DNA from: Porphyromonadaceae bacterium W3.11 | GTDB taxonomy: Bacteria; Bacteroidota; Bacteroidia; Bacteroidales; Porphyromonadaceae | Direction of reading: 5' to 3' | DNA length: 64,000 nucleotides | Assembly: GCA_030434245.1 (NCBI GenBank) | Contig: JAUISX010000004.1 | Location: 1-64,000, forward strand | Part shown: positions 1 to 9,700 of the stretch, in pieces | How positions within the stretch are numbered: position 1 is the stretch's first letter | Layout: each line of letters begins with the position of its first letter | Position numbers and translations under genes: made by a program | Notes under the pieces: model-generated | The model's database searches: none | What the model saw: the letters and a program-made list of their open reading frames with translations, nothing else | Told to the model about the DNA's origin: nothing

Positions 1-163
1 GCTGCGGCTTGAAAACTCACAATTGCAGGTCAACCAGCAGGAGCTGATGCGTCAGTTGGAGGCATTGCGTGAGGAGTCAGAAGCCATGAGTGCAGTGCTG
101 AAGGAGATGAACATTTCCATCCCTCGCAGGCGTAGAACTACAACTATTAAAAAGGATGAATAA
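1..163 (+). CDS. C-terminal end of a coiled-coil phage protein (partial)
   Basis: An open frame enters from the left edge and stops with TAA at 161-163. The 53 visible residues are rich in Gln, Glu and Leu with heptad-like spacing (QQELMRQLEALREE), then end in a basic tail RRRRTTTIKKDE. This suggests a coiled coil followed by a charged C-terminus. Its stop codon overlaps the ATG of the next gene (156), so it belongs to the same prophage operon. The function cannot be told from this fragment. Confidence 0.7.
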   Translation, partial: LRLENSQLQVNQQELMRQLEALREESEAMSAVLKEMNISIPRRRRTTTIKKDE

Positions 164-608
164 ACGATACTTAATACTCATGGTAATGCTCATCGCCCTT
201 GCAGGGTGCAGGGCGAAGCAACCTGTGATCCAGCAGGTGCCAATCAAGGAGACCACCCAAGTGGAGCTAAAGACAATTGAGCTACCAGGCGACTCGGTAC
301 TCATGCGAGTGCCGCTCGAACGGCTTTCAAATGGCACTCAGACATCAGGAGTGTCTGTCTCTCCTAAAGGGCTACAGCTGCTATGGCAATTAAGACAAGG
401 TATGCTCGAGCTACAAGCGAGGCACCCTCCAGAGCGCGTCGAGTACCCCGAAACGACTACCATCAAGGAAGTACCCGTGGAAGTGGTCCGAGAGATAGAA
501 GTGAGCCACCTACACTGGTGGCAGAAAGCCTTGATGTGGATCGGGGTAATTAGTATCATTTATATATCAATAAAAGAGGGCATGGAAAATGCTCCGAGGA
601 AATTATAA
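156..608 (+). CDS. Phage lipoprotein with C-terminal membrane segment, possible u-spanin
   Basis: The 150-residue product starts with a lipoprotein signal (MNKRYLILMVMLIALAGC, lipobox LAGC, acylated Cys 18). A mostly polar middle part with proline and charged residues follows, then a hydrophobic stretch near residues 123-142 (WWQKALMWIGVISIIYI) and a short charged tail. A lipoprotein signal plus a C-terminal transmembrane segment is the layout of unimolecular spanins such as phage T1 gp11, which join outer and inner membranes during lysis. That role is inferred from layout alone; no holin or endolysin is visible in the window. It overlaps the preceding gene by 8 bases. It could also be an ordinary envelope protein carried by the phage. 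Confidence 0.75.
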   Translation: MNKRYLILMVMLIALAGCRAKQPVIQQVPIKETTQVELKTIELPGDSVLMRVPLERLSNGTQTSGVSVSPKGLQLLWQLRQGMLELQARHPPERVEYPETTTIKEVPVEVVREIEVSHLHWWQKALMWIGVISIIYISIKEGMENAPRKL

Positions 609-609
609 C

Positions 610-641
610 ACTCTCCGAGAGTTTATGAATACTCTCCGAGA
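610..641 (+). repeat. Two direct copies of an 11-bp motif in an intergenic gap
   Basis: The motif ACTCTCCGAGA occurs at 610-620 and again at 631-641, 21 bp apart. It fills most of the 51-bp gap between the spanin-like gene and the HU-related gene. Genes in this operon otherwise abut or overlap, so the gap stands out. The motif is nearly palindromic. Two copies two helical turns apart would suit a dimeric DNA-binding protein; that is inference. Confidence 0.5.
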
Positions 642-659
642 ATAAATAGTAAGTAGAAT

Positions 660-1115
660 ATGGCATTTGAATATAAGATAGTCCAACGAAAAAGCAAGTT
701 GAATGGAGGGCAGCAGATACAAATGGCTACCCAGATGTCCAAAGGTAAAGTGCCTATCCGAGACATCGCAAAGAGACTTGAGCAAATTACCTCGCTTGGT
801 CGAGGTGATGTGATGAACGTACTGACGCACCTTGGCGAGGTGGTCAGTGAGTATATGCGGTTAGGGTATAGTGTTAATCTTCACGAGCTGGGCACCTTTA
901 CCCCACGCATTTCAAGTAAGTCAGTACCCGCTGGCGAAAAGTTTACCTCTGATTACATTCGAGGTGTTAAGATGCGCTTTACTCCATCTACCTTCATCAA
1001 GGCGGAGCTTAGTAGAGTGAAATTCGAGTGTCAAGCAGATGTGTGCAAGGCACCAACGACCAGCACACCACCTAAGGAGGAAACAACCCCAGAAGAAGGA
1101 GATACAGCAATCTAA
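660..1115 (+). CDS. HU-related DNA-binding protein of the long Bacteroidota type
   Basis: The 151-residue protein matches the HU-related family of Bacteroides and Porphyromonas (longer than HU, TIGR01201 type) in its opening MAFEYKIVQRKSKL, a helix-rich middle (residues 25-70, including GRGDVMNVLTHLGEVVSEYM) and the arm region VNLHELGTFTPRISSKSV, which mirrors the HU pattern around the GFGTF motif. The last 25 residues are a Pro/Thr/Glu-rich tail. It lies between the lipoprotein gene and the tail tube gene inside the phage structural operon. A role in DNA binding is likely from the family; whether it serves packaging, virion DNA or regulation is unknown. Confidence 0.8.
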   Translation: MAFEYKIVQRKSKLNGGQQIQMATQMSKGKVPIRDIAKRLEQITSLGRGDVMNVLTHLGEVVSEYMRLGYSVNLHELGTFTPRISSKSVPAGEKFTSDYIRGVKMRFTPSTFIKAELSRVKFECQADVCKAPTTSTPPKEETTPEEGDTAI

Positions 1116-1142
1116 TAGTAAACAGAATAAAGAGATAATAGT

Positions 1143-1670
1143 ATGTCAACAAATAATCCAATCGCAGTATTACGCATCAAGGAGGCTTACTTCGGAGAGC
1201 CGATTACCTCCAAGGATGCCATCGCAACCACCTCATTTACCACTAAGGCACCGATGCACTTTGATGGAGATGAAGTGGGTCTTTTCCGAGATAAACCCGA
1301 AAAATTTGAAATTGGCGTACACGAAAGCGACTCGCCTATCTACATCACTTACGACGGTGTACCTTACAAGTACACTGGTAGCTTTACCTCAGTAACGAAA
1401 GCACAGATGGCGGAGCTACTGGGTGGCGAAGCGACAGAAGGTGGTGTGGAGCTATCAGCTGATGTTAAGCGCATCCACAAGTCGGTTAAGCTGGTGATGA
1501 GCGACGGCTCGGTCATCGTCGTGCCCAACGCACAGGGATTTGTAACCATGAGCGGCAAAATTGGGAAAAAGAGTGTAGTTACCTTCCCATTCGAGTTCGA
1601 GTGCCTCGGGGCATCGACAGCGTGGAATGTCGCTATGGGTATCTACGATAAGGACCCATCAACGGTATAA
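1143..1670 (+). CDS. Probable major tail tube protein
   Basis: This 175-residue soluble, beta-rich protein has no signal peptide or membrane segment. No domain is named with certainty. Its position is diagnostic: it sits just before a frameshifted tail assembly chaperone and a long tape measure gene, the usual slot for the tail tube protein in siphovirus-like phages. The end of the chain (KSVVTFPFEFECLGAST) would suit a beta-sandwich. No tail sheath gene is seen next to it, which argues against a contractile tail, although a sheath gene upstream of the window cannot be excluded. ATG at 1143 follows the HU-related gene by 27 bases. Confidence 0.6.
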   Translation: MSTNNPIAVLRIKEAYFGEPITSKDAIATTSFTTKAPMHFDGDEVGLFRDKPEKFEIGVHESDSPIYITYDGVPYKYTGSFTSVTKAQMAELLGGEATEGGVELSADVKRIHKSVKLVMSDGSVIVVPNAQGFVTMSGKIGKKSVVTFPFEFECLGASTAWNVAMGIYDKDPSTV

Positions 1671-1673
1671 CCT

Positions 1674-2192
1674 ATGGACGATAGCACAATGAGTGCTCTC
1701 GACCTGATCCTCCAGCGGGGCGTGCGGTTTCGGCTGCCCGCCCCGTTTTGGAAAAGAGTGATAGGGAGAGACACGGTAAAGATTAAGCCCCCCAGTGTGG
1801 GTACCGCTCTTATGATTTTACATGAGGCGGTGATTAATGACTTGGCAGAAGAGGAGATAAGCCAACTATACGTAAATGTAATTACGCCAAAACAACTTCT
1901 CGGAGTTAAACGTATTGTAGCCATAGCGATTCTTGGCAAAGCTCAGCCGAGAGAAAGAGAATTGGCAAGATTAGTGGATAAACTTGACCAAGTACTTCTT
2001 AAAGATCTGTTGCACCTCTATAATCTTACGATGACGATGTGCAGGGGTGAAAATTTTCGGAAAGCTACTCTCTCGGTGTGGGCATTGATAAGGATGCTTC
2101 GGGTGAGGCCACAAAGCAAGACGAGTCAAGAGTCAAAGGACTCGATAGCGTCTTCGGAGTCATCGGCAAGTGGAAACGAGATAGAGGACTAA
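1674..2192 (+). CDS. Tail assembly chaperone, short form (gpG-like)
   Basis: The zero-frame product has 172 residues. It is helical and ends in a Ser/Glu/Lys-rich low-complexity tail, as unshifted chaperone tails often do. It lies 3 bases after the tube gene stop and before the tape measure gene, the slot of lambda gpG/gpGT. A heptamer AAATTTT at 2051-2057 sits in phase for a -1 slip into a second open frame that runs on to 2356. The last 45 residues (2058-2189) are read only by ribosomes that do not slip. The chaperone role is inferred from position and the frameshift design; the sequence itself has no motif I can name. Confidence 0.7.
   Translation: MDDSTMSALDLILQRGVRFRLPAPFWKRVIGRDTVKIKPPSVGTALMILHEAVINDLAEEEISQLYVNVITPKQLLGVKRIVAIAILGKAQPRERELARLVDKLDQVLLKDLLHLYNLTMTMCRGENFRKATLSVWALIRMLRVRPQSKTSQESKDSIASSESSASGNEIED
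2051..2057 (+). promoter_or_regulatory. Slippery heptamer for -1 ribosomal frameshift
   Basis: In the zero frame the codons read GAA AAT TTT CGG. A-AAT-TTT is an X-XXY-YYZ slippery heptamer. The -1 frame has a TGA at 2048-2050, directly before the heptamer, and is open from 2051 to the stop at 2354-2356. The slip window is therefore 2051-2192, and the heptamer sits exactly at its 5' edge. I see no strong stem-loop just downstream. Confidence 0.75.
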
Positions 2193-2356
2193 CACATGAG
2201 GATCTGATGGCTCAGCCACTTGCACTTTTGCTCCTCGAGGACATTGACCAACCATATATCGACTACAAGAGTAGCGAGGAAGATAAGGAGGAAACACCAG
2301 TGATAGAGGGGGCGAAAGAGTTAAGAAGTTTATTAGGCATCAAAGAAGAAAGTTAA
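2057..2356 (+). CDS. Tail assembly chaperone -1 frameshift extension (gpT-like)
   Basis: After a slip at 2057, translation continues in the -1 frame for 99 residues (SESYSLGVGIDKD... to ...LGIKEES). The fusion product would be about 227 residues, starting at 1674. The extension has no ATG near its start; the first possible internal start is GTG at 2078, well inside the upstream gene, so independent translation is unlikely. It is acidic and helical. It ends 3 bases before the tape measure ATG. In lambda and many tailed phages the T part of gpGT recruits the tail tube protein while G binds the tape measure; that division is family knowledge and is not shown here. Confidence 0.7.
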   Translation, partial: SESYSLGVGIDKDASGEATKQDESRVKGLDSVFGVIGKWKRDRGLTHEDLMAQPLALLLLEDIDQPYIDYKSSEEDKEETPVIEGAKELRSLLGIKEES

Positions 2357-2359
2357 AGC

Positions 2360-5300
2360 ATGGATGAGGTAAGCATTGACATACGGCTCAATAGTAACGT
2401 AGAGGAGGAAGCAGGTAAAGCGACCTCGGCCATACAGGAGATGGCGCAAGGTGCTTTGGATGCTCAGGCAAAGCTAAAAGCAACAATGGACTTCAGAAAA
2501 AAGCTAATCAATGAGCTGAAGAATGCCATCATTGAAATCAATGATCAGATACAAGCACTCTCCTCGAAGAATAAAGACTGGGGTCTCACCAAAGATGGGA
2601 AATTCTATAAGCAGGAGCTAGCATCTGTAAATAAAGAAATTGAACTACAGGAAAAGGCGTTGGCAGCTGAAAGCAAAGAACTGGAGAAACTCATAAACGG
2701 ATACGGTTTAATTGCTACGCAAATAAGAAAGACCAAAGCGGAGATGGCAACACTCTCGGCTGCTGGCAAACAGAATAGTGAGACCTACCGCAAGCTGGAG
2801 CGAGACCTCCAAGAATTAGCCGAAGCGCAAGCGATGGTCAATCGTACGGGGCAAGAGCTCGCAAAGGGTAATAGAAGCTGGCAAGGTCTTGCCGATGCTG
2901 TGAGTGCTTTTTCTGGTGCGGCATCAGCTGCCACTGGTGCGTGGACGCTCTTAGGGGGTAGCCAAGAGGACCAAGCCGCCATCCAAACCAAGCTGCAATC
3001 ACTGATGGCGATTACTATTGGTTTGCAGCAGGTGCAAAATGTATTGCTCGAGACCTCTACGTTTCGCATACAGACGGTAACCAAGGTCAAACGCTTTTGG
3101 TCCACCGCAAACACTAAATTAGCCGCATCATTGGGTATGTCTGCGGCAGCAGCCAAAGCACTCACCGCGACAATTACCCTCGGTTTGTCCGTCGCTATCG
3201 GCTTTTTAATCTCAGCTTATGACAAGTGGCAGAGCAAGCAAAAGGCGATACGTGAGGAGCAGGAGCGCTTTGCCTCCTCTGTATCGAATAAAGTTGGTGA
3301 TGTCATTGCTACCTACAAGCGACTACAACAAGAGTTTGTAGCACTCAATGGTAACCTGAAAAAGCAAAAAGAGTTTGTCCAGAAGAATGCCGAAGCTTTT
3401 AAGCAGATGGGTGTAAAGGTAGATGATGTACGATCTGCCGAAAATCTACTGGTTGATAACACCGACGCCTTTGTCAAAAGCGTCATGATTAGGGCTAAGG
3501 CTGCCGCATCCATGGAGCTAGCCAGCGAAAAATACAAAGAGAGCATTCAAAAGATGATGCAGGCAGAGCAAAGAGCTGCCAATCCTACTGGTATGGATAG
3601 CTGGTTTGCATTTGAAGAAAATGTAAGGCAGTTTACTCTGGGCCTTGGGTGGGGAGACACGGATGGAGGTTATATCGCTAAACTAAGAAGTCGTGATATA
3701 GCTGATGACGCTCGTAAGGATAGAGAGGCAGGAGACCTTCTAATACAGAACTCTTTGAACTTTGAAAAAGAATACAAAGAGATCTGGGATAACATCGGAG
3801 TGGTCCCCATCGATACTATCAGTAAGAGTAGTAAGAGTACAGAAAATGCGTACAAAAAAATGTCGGATCGTCTTGCTCAAATCGCCAAGGCTAATGAGGA
3901 GGAACTGCTGGCTATTGAGTTGGCAGCACTTAAGGAGGGGCGCGAGAAGAAGCTCCGAGAGCTGGAGATAGAAAATGAGAAGCGTAAGGCACTCCTCAAG
4001 GAGCGTCAGCGTGAGCTCGAGGAAATCGCCAAGGCGGGAATTGATACTACCGCCCAGCAAGCAAAACTTAAGCTCGTCAGCGACAATGGCGATGCTGAGT
4101 ACCTCCGCAAGGTAGCCGAAGCAAATGCGGCATCTGACCGCATCATCCAAGAGGTGGAGGCAACCCTTGATGCCAAGGTGGCTACCCGACAGGAACAACG
4201 CATTGCCCAAACTAAGCGTGAGTATGATGAGTGGCGGAAGGAGGCGGAAGCACACGTGAGGGATAAGGAGGAGCTTGCCGACATCCTCGTCCGAATAGCT
4301 ACCGAAGAGCAAGCGGAGCTCTCTCGCATCCGAAAGGAGGGCGAGCTGGACCGCATCGACTTCGAGGAGATGATAGCTCTCCGCCGCATACAGATCTCCA
4401 ACAAGCGGTATAACCTTGAGACGGAGCGTGAGGAGGAACTCCTCGAAACGGAGCTGGCATTTGCCCAAAAAAGACAAGCTAAGCTACAGGAGATGCAGGC
4501 GAATGGTGCTGATGTGGGCAAGGAGATAGAGGAGGTCACCGAGCGTATCAAAGACCTCACCGATGCCCTCGAGGATATACCCGTCCGCAAACTGGAGGAG
4601 ATGGGTCGAGGCCTGCAGAGCATTTTCGGCTCGCTGTCTAAGTTGGGCGGAGAAATCGGCGAAACCTTTAGCTCGCTCGCCGAGTCGGTTGGTATTGCTG
4701 TTTCTGGGATAAAGTCCAAACTGTCTATAGATAAAGTGAGCGCTGCCATTTCGGGCATCATGCAGGTGGCAGATGTCGCCATACAGCAGGCTAAGGAAAA
4801 TCGAGAGTTCATGAAGGCGTGGCAGGAGGCAAACGAGTCTGCACTGCAGGTAGCTCGGATGCAACGCATCGAGGCAGCAGGCTATAAAGAGGGTAATATC
4901 TTCGGCGTCGAAAACCCCTACGCACGAGCCATCGCTGGGGCTAAACAGTACGCTAAGACGATGTATGAGCTGCAGGCACTCTCCCGTACCCTTGCCAATG
5001 GCCAAGTGCAGGTGGGTAGCAAAAAGGTAGTATCAGGCAGTAATGTGGCCAAAGGGGCAGCTGGTGGTGCAGCCGCTGGCGGTGTGGTGGGGTCTATATT
5101 TGGACCCATAGGTACAGCCATCGGTGCTGGTATCGGTGCCCTCATTGGTGGTATCTTCGGTGGATCTAAGAAAAAACTGGTGCCAGTTTTCGAATCTCTC
5201 GGCAAAAAGTATAAGGAGATATATGACAAGGATACTTTTGCACTCAACCCCGAAATCCTACAGGACTATGCTAAGCTGGATGACGCCACCAAAAAGTTGG

Positions 5301-5989
5301 TGGACAATTGGGATGCGATTCAAAAGAAAGCGCAGGAGGCGGAGCAACAGATGCGGGATAACTTCCGCTCGCTCTCTGGTGACATTGGTAGCCAGCTCTC
5401 CGAAGCGCTGAAGAAGGGAATAGCCGATGGCGATATCTATGCTGCCTTTGATGACTTCAAGTCGTACGCCTCTAAGGTCATCTACGACATCGGCGAGCAG
5501 ATGATTTTCGCTCAGTTTTTCCAAGAGTCTTTCGATGAGCTCCAGAAGCGGATGGAGGATAGCTTTGGGGCAGGAGGAGACGGTGACATCAGAGACGATA
5601 TCCGTTGGCTGGTCGATTCGGCTCGGGGCAATATCGATGGCTATAAAGATGCCATGGATGCTTTTCGGTCTGAGCTGGAGAAACAAGGTCTGCAGCTCCC
5701 TGATATGGATGCAGGGCGCAAGGCGGAGGCTCGAGGTATTGGTAGGATGACGCAAGACTCTGCAGAGCGACTCGAGGGACTGATGACGGTGCAGGTGGAC
5801 CGACTATCGACCCTCGTAACTTACGCCAAGCAGACGGACGATTACCAGCGTGATGCAAGGGTGTACTTTGCTACCATGATCCGACAGATTGACCGCATCG
5901 CAGCGAATAGCGACTATCTCCGCAAGCTTGATAACATCGCTACTGACATGTATAGAGTGGCACAAGACGGTATTTACCTAAAGAAATAA
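2360..5989 (+). CDS. Tail tape measure protein
   Basis: The 1209-residue protein has long charged coiled-coil stretches (about 30-130, 300-360 and 500-750, rich in Glu, Lys, Arg and Ala). It has a hydrophobic segment around 253-288 (AAAAKALTATITLGLSVAIGF) and a Gly/Ala-rich hydrophobic run around 899-935 (GAAGGAAAGGVVGSIFGPIG onward). This mix of length, coiled coils and hydrophobic islands is typical of tape measure proteins, which set tail length and later act at the host membrane. By the usual rule of about 1.5 angstrom per residue the tail would be near 180 nm. It directly follows the chaperone genes. A 287-residue antisense open frame inside it is a codon-bias shadow. Confidence 0.9.
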   Translation: MDEVSIDIRLNSNVEEEAGKATSAIQEMAQGALDAQAKLKATMDFRKKLINELKNAIIEINDQIQALSSKNKDWGLTKDGKFYKQELASVNKEIELQEKALAAESKELEKLINGYGLIATQIRKTKAEMATLSAAGKQNSETYRKLERDLQELAEAQAMVNRTGQELAKGNRSWQGLADAVSAFSGAASAATGAWTLLGGSQEDQAAIQTKLQSLMAITIGLQQVQNVLLETSTFRIQTVTKVKRFWSTANTKLAASLGMSAAAAKALTATITLGLSVAIGFLISAYDKWQSKQKAIREEQERFASSVSNKVGDVIATYKRLQQEFVALNGNLKKQKEFVQKNAEAFKQMGVKVDDVRSAENLLVDNTDAFVKSVMIRAKAAASMELASEKYKESIQKMMQAEQRAANPTGMDSWFAFEENVRQFTLGLGWGDTDGGYIAKLRSRDIADDARKDREAGDLLIQNSLNFEKEYKEIWDNIGVVPIDTISKSSKSTENAYKKMSDRLAQIAKANEEELLAIELAALKEGREKKLRELEIENEKRKALLKERQRELEEIAKAGIDTTAQQAKLKLVSDNGDAEYLRKVAEANAASDRIIQEVEATLDAKVATRQEQRIAQTKREYDEWRKEAEAHVRDKEELADILVRIATEEQAELSRIRKEGELDRIDFEEMIALRRIQISNKRYNLETEREEELLETELAFAQKRQAKLQEMQANGADVGKEIEEVTERIKDLTDALEDIPVRKLEEMGRGLQSIFGSLSKLGGEIGETFSSLAESVGIAVSGIKSKLSIDKVSAAISGIMQVADVAIQQAKENREFMKAWQEANESALQVARMQRIEAAGYKEGNIFGVENPYARAIAGAKQYAKTMYELQALSRTLANGQVQVGSKKVVSGSNVAKGAAGGAAAGGVVGSIFGPIGTAIGAGIGALIGGIFGGSKKKLVPVFESLGKKYKEIYDKDTFALNPEILQDYAKLDDATKKLVDNWDAIQKKAQEAEQQMRDNFRSLSGDIGSQLSEALKKGIADGDIYAAFDDFKSYASKVIYDIGEQMIFAQFFQESFDELQKRMEDSFGAGGDGDIRDDIRWLVDSARGNIDGYKDAMDAFRSELEKQGLQLPDMDAGRKAEARGIGRMTQDSAERLEGLMTVQVDRLSTLVTYAKQTDDYQRDARVYFATMIRQIDRIAANSDYLRKLDNIATDMYRVAQDGIYLKK

Positions 5990-5993
5990 TGTG

Positions 5994-6740
5994 ATGGCGA
6001 CACTGATCAACAATATAGACATTAATGCACAAGGCATCTACCTCGCACGTCATGGCGCGGAGGAACTCTTTACGCTCCCTAATCTCTCCGATGCGGAGGT
6101 CAATGACTGGCAGGAGGTGGAGGGCTTACAGGTGGACTTTACCACCGTCCAGATCCAGCACCCCGAGGTGGTGGTGCGTTACGTGGTTACTTCGCTCGCC
6201 GCTCGGTCGGCTCTCGAGCAATACCACAAGGCAGAGAGCATTAAGCTAACGCCCCACGGCTGGGGGCGTACCTTTACCCTCCGCAAGGCTAATGCGGACA
6301 ACTGCAAGGTGCTGGCCAAGGGTGATCATATCATGGAAATAGCCTATCGCTATGAGCTGGACGACTTGCCTAAGACTCAGATAACGTCAGATGTGGAGCC
6401 TGTAGTTTTTAGATCAAGATACAAAATTGGAGGTGTCTCACTATCTCAATTTGGAATGGTCATCAACGAGACACATGCGCTCTATACACCTGATGATTTT
6501 AAGGCATTGACGCTCGTGCGAGATATGAGAGAGGCACAACTAATGTGTACGATGTTCGCATCATCTTGGTCGGTGCTGTGGGCTAATCGTGCAGCTCTCT
6601 GGGATGCTCTGCAAGGGGAGTTATCTCTATCTACGGACATGGGCACAACTCTTAAGGCTCGCTACCTCTCATGCTCGACACCTAAGCAGGTGAGCCAGCA
6701 ACCAGTTATCTCATTTACGCTTAATCTACAATTGATATGA
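5994..6740 (+). CDS. Probable distal tail protein (Dit-like)
   Basis: The product is 248 residues from the ATG at 5994; a GTG three bases earlier is in frame but less likely. It has no signal peptide or membrane segment. It opens with MATLINNIDINAQGIYLARHG and looks beta-rich throughout. Its place between tape measure and tail hub/fibre genes is that of the distal tail protein, which forms the ring joining tube and hub in siphoviruses. It overlaps the next gene by 4 bases (ATGA), so the two are translationally coupled. No family name can be given from sequence alone. Confidence 0.55.
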   Translation: MATLINNIDINAQGIYLARHGAEELFTLPNLSDAEVNDWQEVEGLQVDFTTVQIQHPEVVVRYVVTSLAARSALEQYHKAESIKLTPHGWGRTFTLRKANADNCKVLAKGDHIMEIAYRYELDDLPKTQITSDVEPVVFRSRYKIGGVSLSQFGMVINETHALYTPDDFKALTLVRDMREAQLMCTMFASSWSVLWANRAALWDALQGELSLSTDMGTTLKARYLSCSTPKQVSQQPVISFTLNLQLI

Positions 6741-9700
6741 TAACTATATACAACGCACAAGGAACTAAGATTATTGATGTGGCCAACCTCGAGGGGAGCT
6801 ACTGCGATCGCTCGATCATGGGTGGCAGCACCCTCCAGTTGGTGGTTAAATCTGATAAACCTATTGATATCCCTCTTAACTCTTATGTGGAGTATGAGGC
6901 ACGTCGCTATACATTGCTCTACCCAGCGAGCATCAAAAAGCAACACAGCAAGGAGTTTGATTACACCCTGCTTTTTCACGGTGAGGAGGAGCTCCTCTCC
7001 TCCTGTCTCATCAAGGATATCTCGGGTGGCATACCTTACCGAGTGAAGTTTGCCATCACAGCTAAACCGATTGACTTCGTCCGCTGTATCGTGGACTCGC
7101 TCAATGAGCACTACGGCGGTGGGTGGAGTGTTGGCAATGTGATCGAGGCGACCGAACAGACACTCGCCTTTAGTCATGAGTACTGCCTCGGGGCCATCTC
7201 TAGAGTGGCGGAGGTGTTTAATACTGAGTTTAGCGTCGACAATAAGACGGTATCGCTCGGCAAGGTAAGCATCATGGAGGATAACCCTCTACCGATGAGC
7301 TATGGCAATGGTAAGGGGTTCCGCCCTGGCACTGGGCGACACAATGACGGTAAAAAGTCGGCGATCGGCAAACTCTATGTCGAGGGTGGCACACGTAATA
7401 TCGACTACTCAACCTACGGAGCTCAAACACTCCTCCTACCTAAATCTGCAACGCTACAGTACAATGGTCGTACATATCATACGGATGCGCATGGCATGTA
7501 CATCACCTGTGATCAGGCAATCGGCACTGCGGAGGATAGCTACGATGGATCCGCCGTATATCCGATGCGGGAGGGTACAGTGTCTGAGGTCATTGAGGAG
7601 GCAGATGGATACGATTTTACCGACACCTCTATCCCTGAGAGCTTGAATTTTAACGACTACCGTATCAAAGGCGAAAAAGCGGTGGTGGTCTTTCAGACGG
7701 GAGCACTCACAGGGCGGGAGTTTGCTCTTGTGCAAACGAAAGGCAAACTCAGTGGCTATATCCACTCCGAGCGAAAGTTTAAGCTCGTGAGCGAGGAGCA
7801 GGATGGATTTATGATGCCTGGGGGCAACTTTGTCCCCAAGGAAGGTGATAAGTACGCCATCTTCAATATCACCCTCCCTGCCGAATACCTCTCGAACGCT
7901 TCTCAAAGGCTCTTCGAGGAGGCAGTACGATACTTCGATACGGTCATTAATCCTCCCTATATCTTTTCTGGGGAGGTAGATCCCATCTGGGCGAAGAAGG
8001 AGTGGCTACGCATCGGTGGGTATATGCAGCCAGGTGGGCATTTACTTTTTAGCGACCCGCAGTATCACCCCGAGGGATCTGTCATCCGAGTGACGGGTGT
8101 CCGCACACTCCTCGACAAGCCCTACGCTCCACAGCTCACCCTCTCCAATGCACCAGCTGCACTCAGTGTGAGTAACGCCCTCTCCAAGCTCGAAGCAGAC
8201 AAGGTGATAGCCGAGCGAGAGCGGAGGGCACAGCAACGCTCGCAGCGACAGGACTACCAGCAGGCGCTGGAGTTCATCGGGATGGTCGAAAAGGCTATTG
8301 AAGGGCTGGAGGGCTTTACGGCGAGGATAAAACCGAGCGTCGTGGAGACCATGGCAATTCTTATAGGTAGCCAGGCGACACAGTTTGGATTTGTCCAAGC
8401 GATTAATTCGCTTGAGGCTGCCCCTTTTTCTGTGAATTATGACCCCAGCACCAAGCGAGTAATCATCAGTAAGGGCATCATTAGACATCAGACCATCGGC
8501 ATTACCGATATGACTGCTAATCGACCAGCTACCGATTACCGCTACTGGTCAATCCCTGAGTACATCTCACCAGCACTTACTGATGATTTCGCCAGCTACT
8601 ACATATATGCTAAGGTAGATAGAGATGGTGAGATAGGCAATTATCTGCTGTCGGAAAAACCTATAGAAATGGAGAGTAATCCACAGAGCTATCATCTCCT
8701 TATTGGAACTTTATCCAGCATTGTGGATGGCGATAGAGCGTACAATAAGCTATACGGTTACAGCCTTTTCACTCCAGGTCAAATGGTCCTAAATACCATC
8801 TCGAGCACAAACGGTGCTATGACCATTAACCTCGAGACTGGCGAAATCTTTTCGGATAGTATTAGTTTTCGTCGTCCAGATAGTGGGACAAAAACTAATA
8901 TTATTGATTACATTGACGAGCTTGACGAACATCAAGCAATTATAAAAGATGGCACTTGGTGGCGATGGGATGGTGAAAAGTACGTGGATACAGGTGAGGT
9001 CGCTAAGGGCGACTCTGGTCCTCGTGGGCTGCAAGGAGTCCAAGGCCCTCAGGGAGTGCAGGGCATACCAGGTGCTAAAGGAGCGGACGGTAAAACCTCT
9101 TACACTCATATCGCCTACGCTGACAATGCGAGCGGTGGAGGCTTTAGCCAAGATCCAGCTGGAAAGGCATATATCGGTATGTACGTTGACTTTGTGCAAG
9201 AGGATAGCAGCGACCACAAGAAGTATAAGTGGTCACTGATTAAGGGTGCAGATGGGCGCAACGGTACCCCAGGCAAGGCGGGTGCAGATGGTCGCACCCC
9301 TTACCTGCATATCGCCTATGCTAATAGTTCGGATGGTCGGCAAGGGTTTAGCGTGAGCGATAGCCAAGGTAAGTCATATATCGGGCAGTACACCGACTAT
9401 AACCAGGCAGACAGCACCGATCCAACTCAATACAAATGGACGCTCATTAAAGGCCGCGATGGTCGTGACGGTAAGGATGGAAAGGACGGCTTACAAGGAT
9501 TACAAGGGAAAGACGGCAAGGACGGACTCCCTGGTCGTGACGGTAAGGATGGGAAAACTCAATATACCCACATCGCTTATGCCAATAACGCATCGGGTGG
9601 TGGCTTCTCTCAGTCTCCTACTGGAAAGGCTTATATTGGTATGTATGTGGACTTCGTCGCCACAGACTCGAGTGACCCAAAGAAGTATAAGTGGTCGCTC

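Noticed and set aside
1039-1395. Forward open frame overlapping the HU-related and tail tube genes
   Set aside because: Overlaps two well-supported genes in another frame and has low-complexity composition.
3740-4477. Reverse-strand open frame of 245 codons rich in Leu
   Set aside because: Antisense shadow of the Glu/Lys-rich coiled coil of the tape measure protein; the hydrophobic look is a by-product of the complementary codons.
4006-4869. Long reverse-strand open frame (287 codons) inside the tape measure gene
   Set aside because: Rich in Ser, Arg and Cys, without domain or promoter; a mirror of the codon bias of the coiled-coil gene on the other strand.
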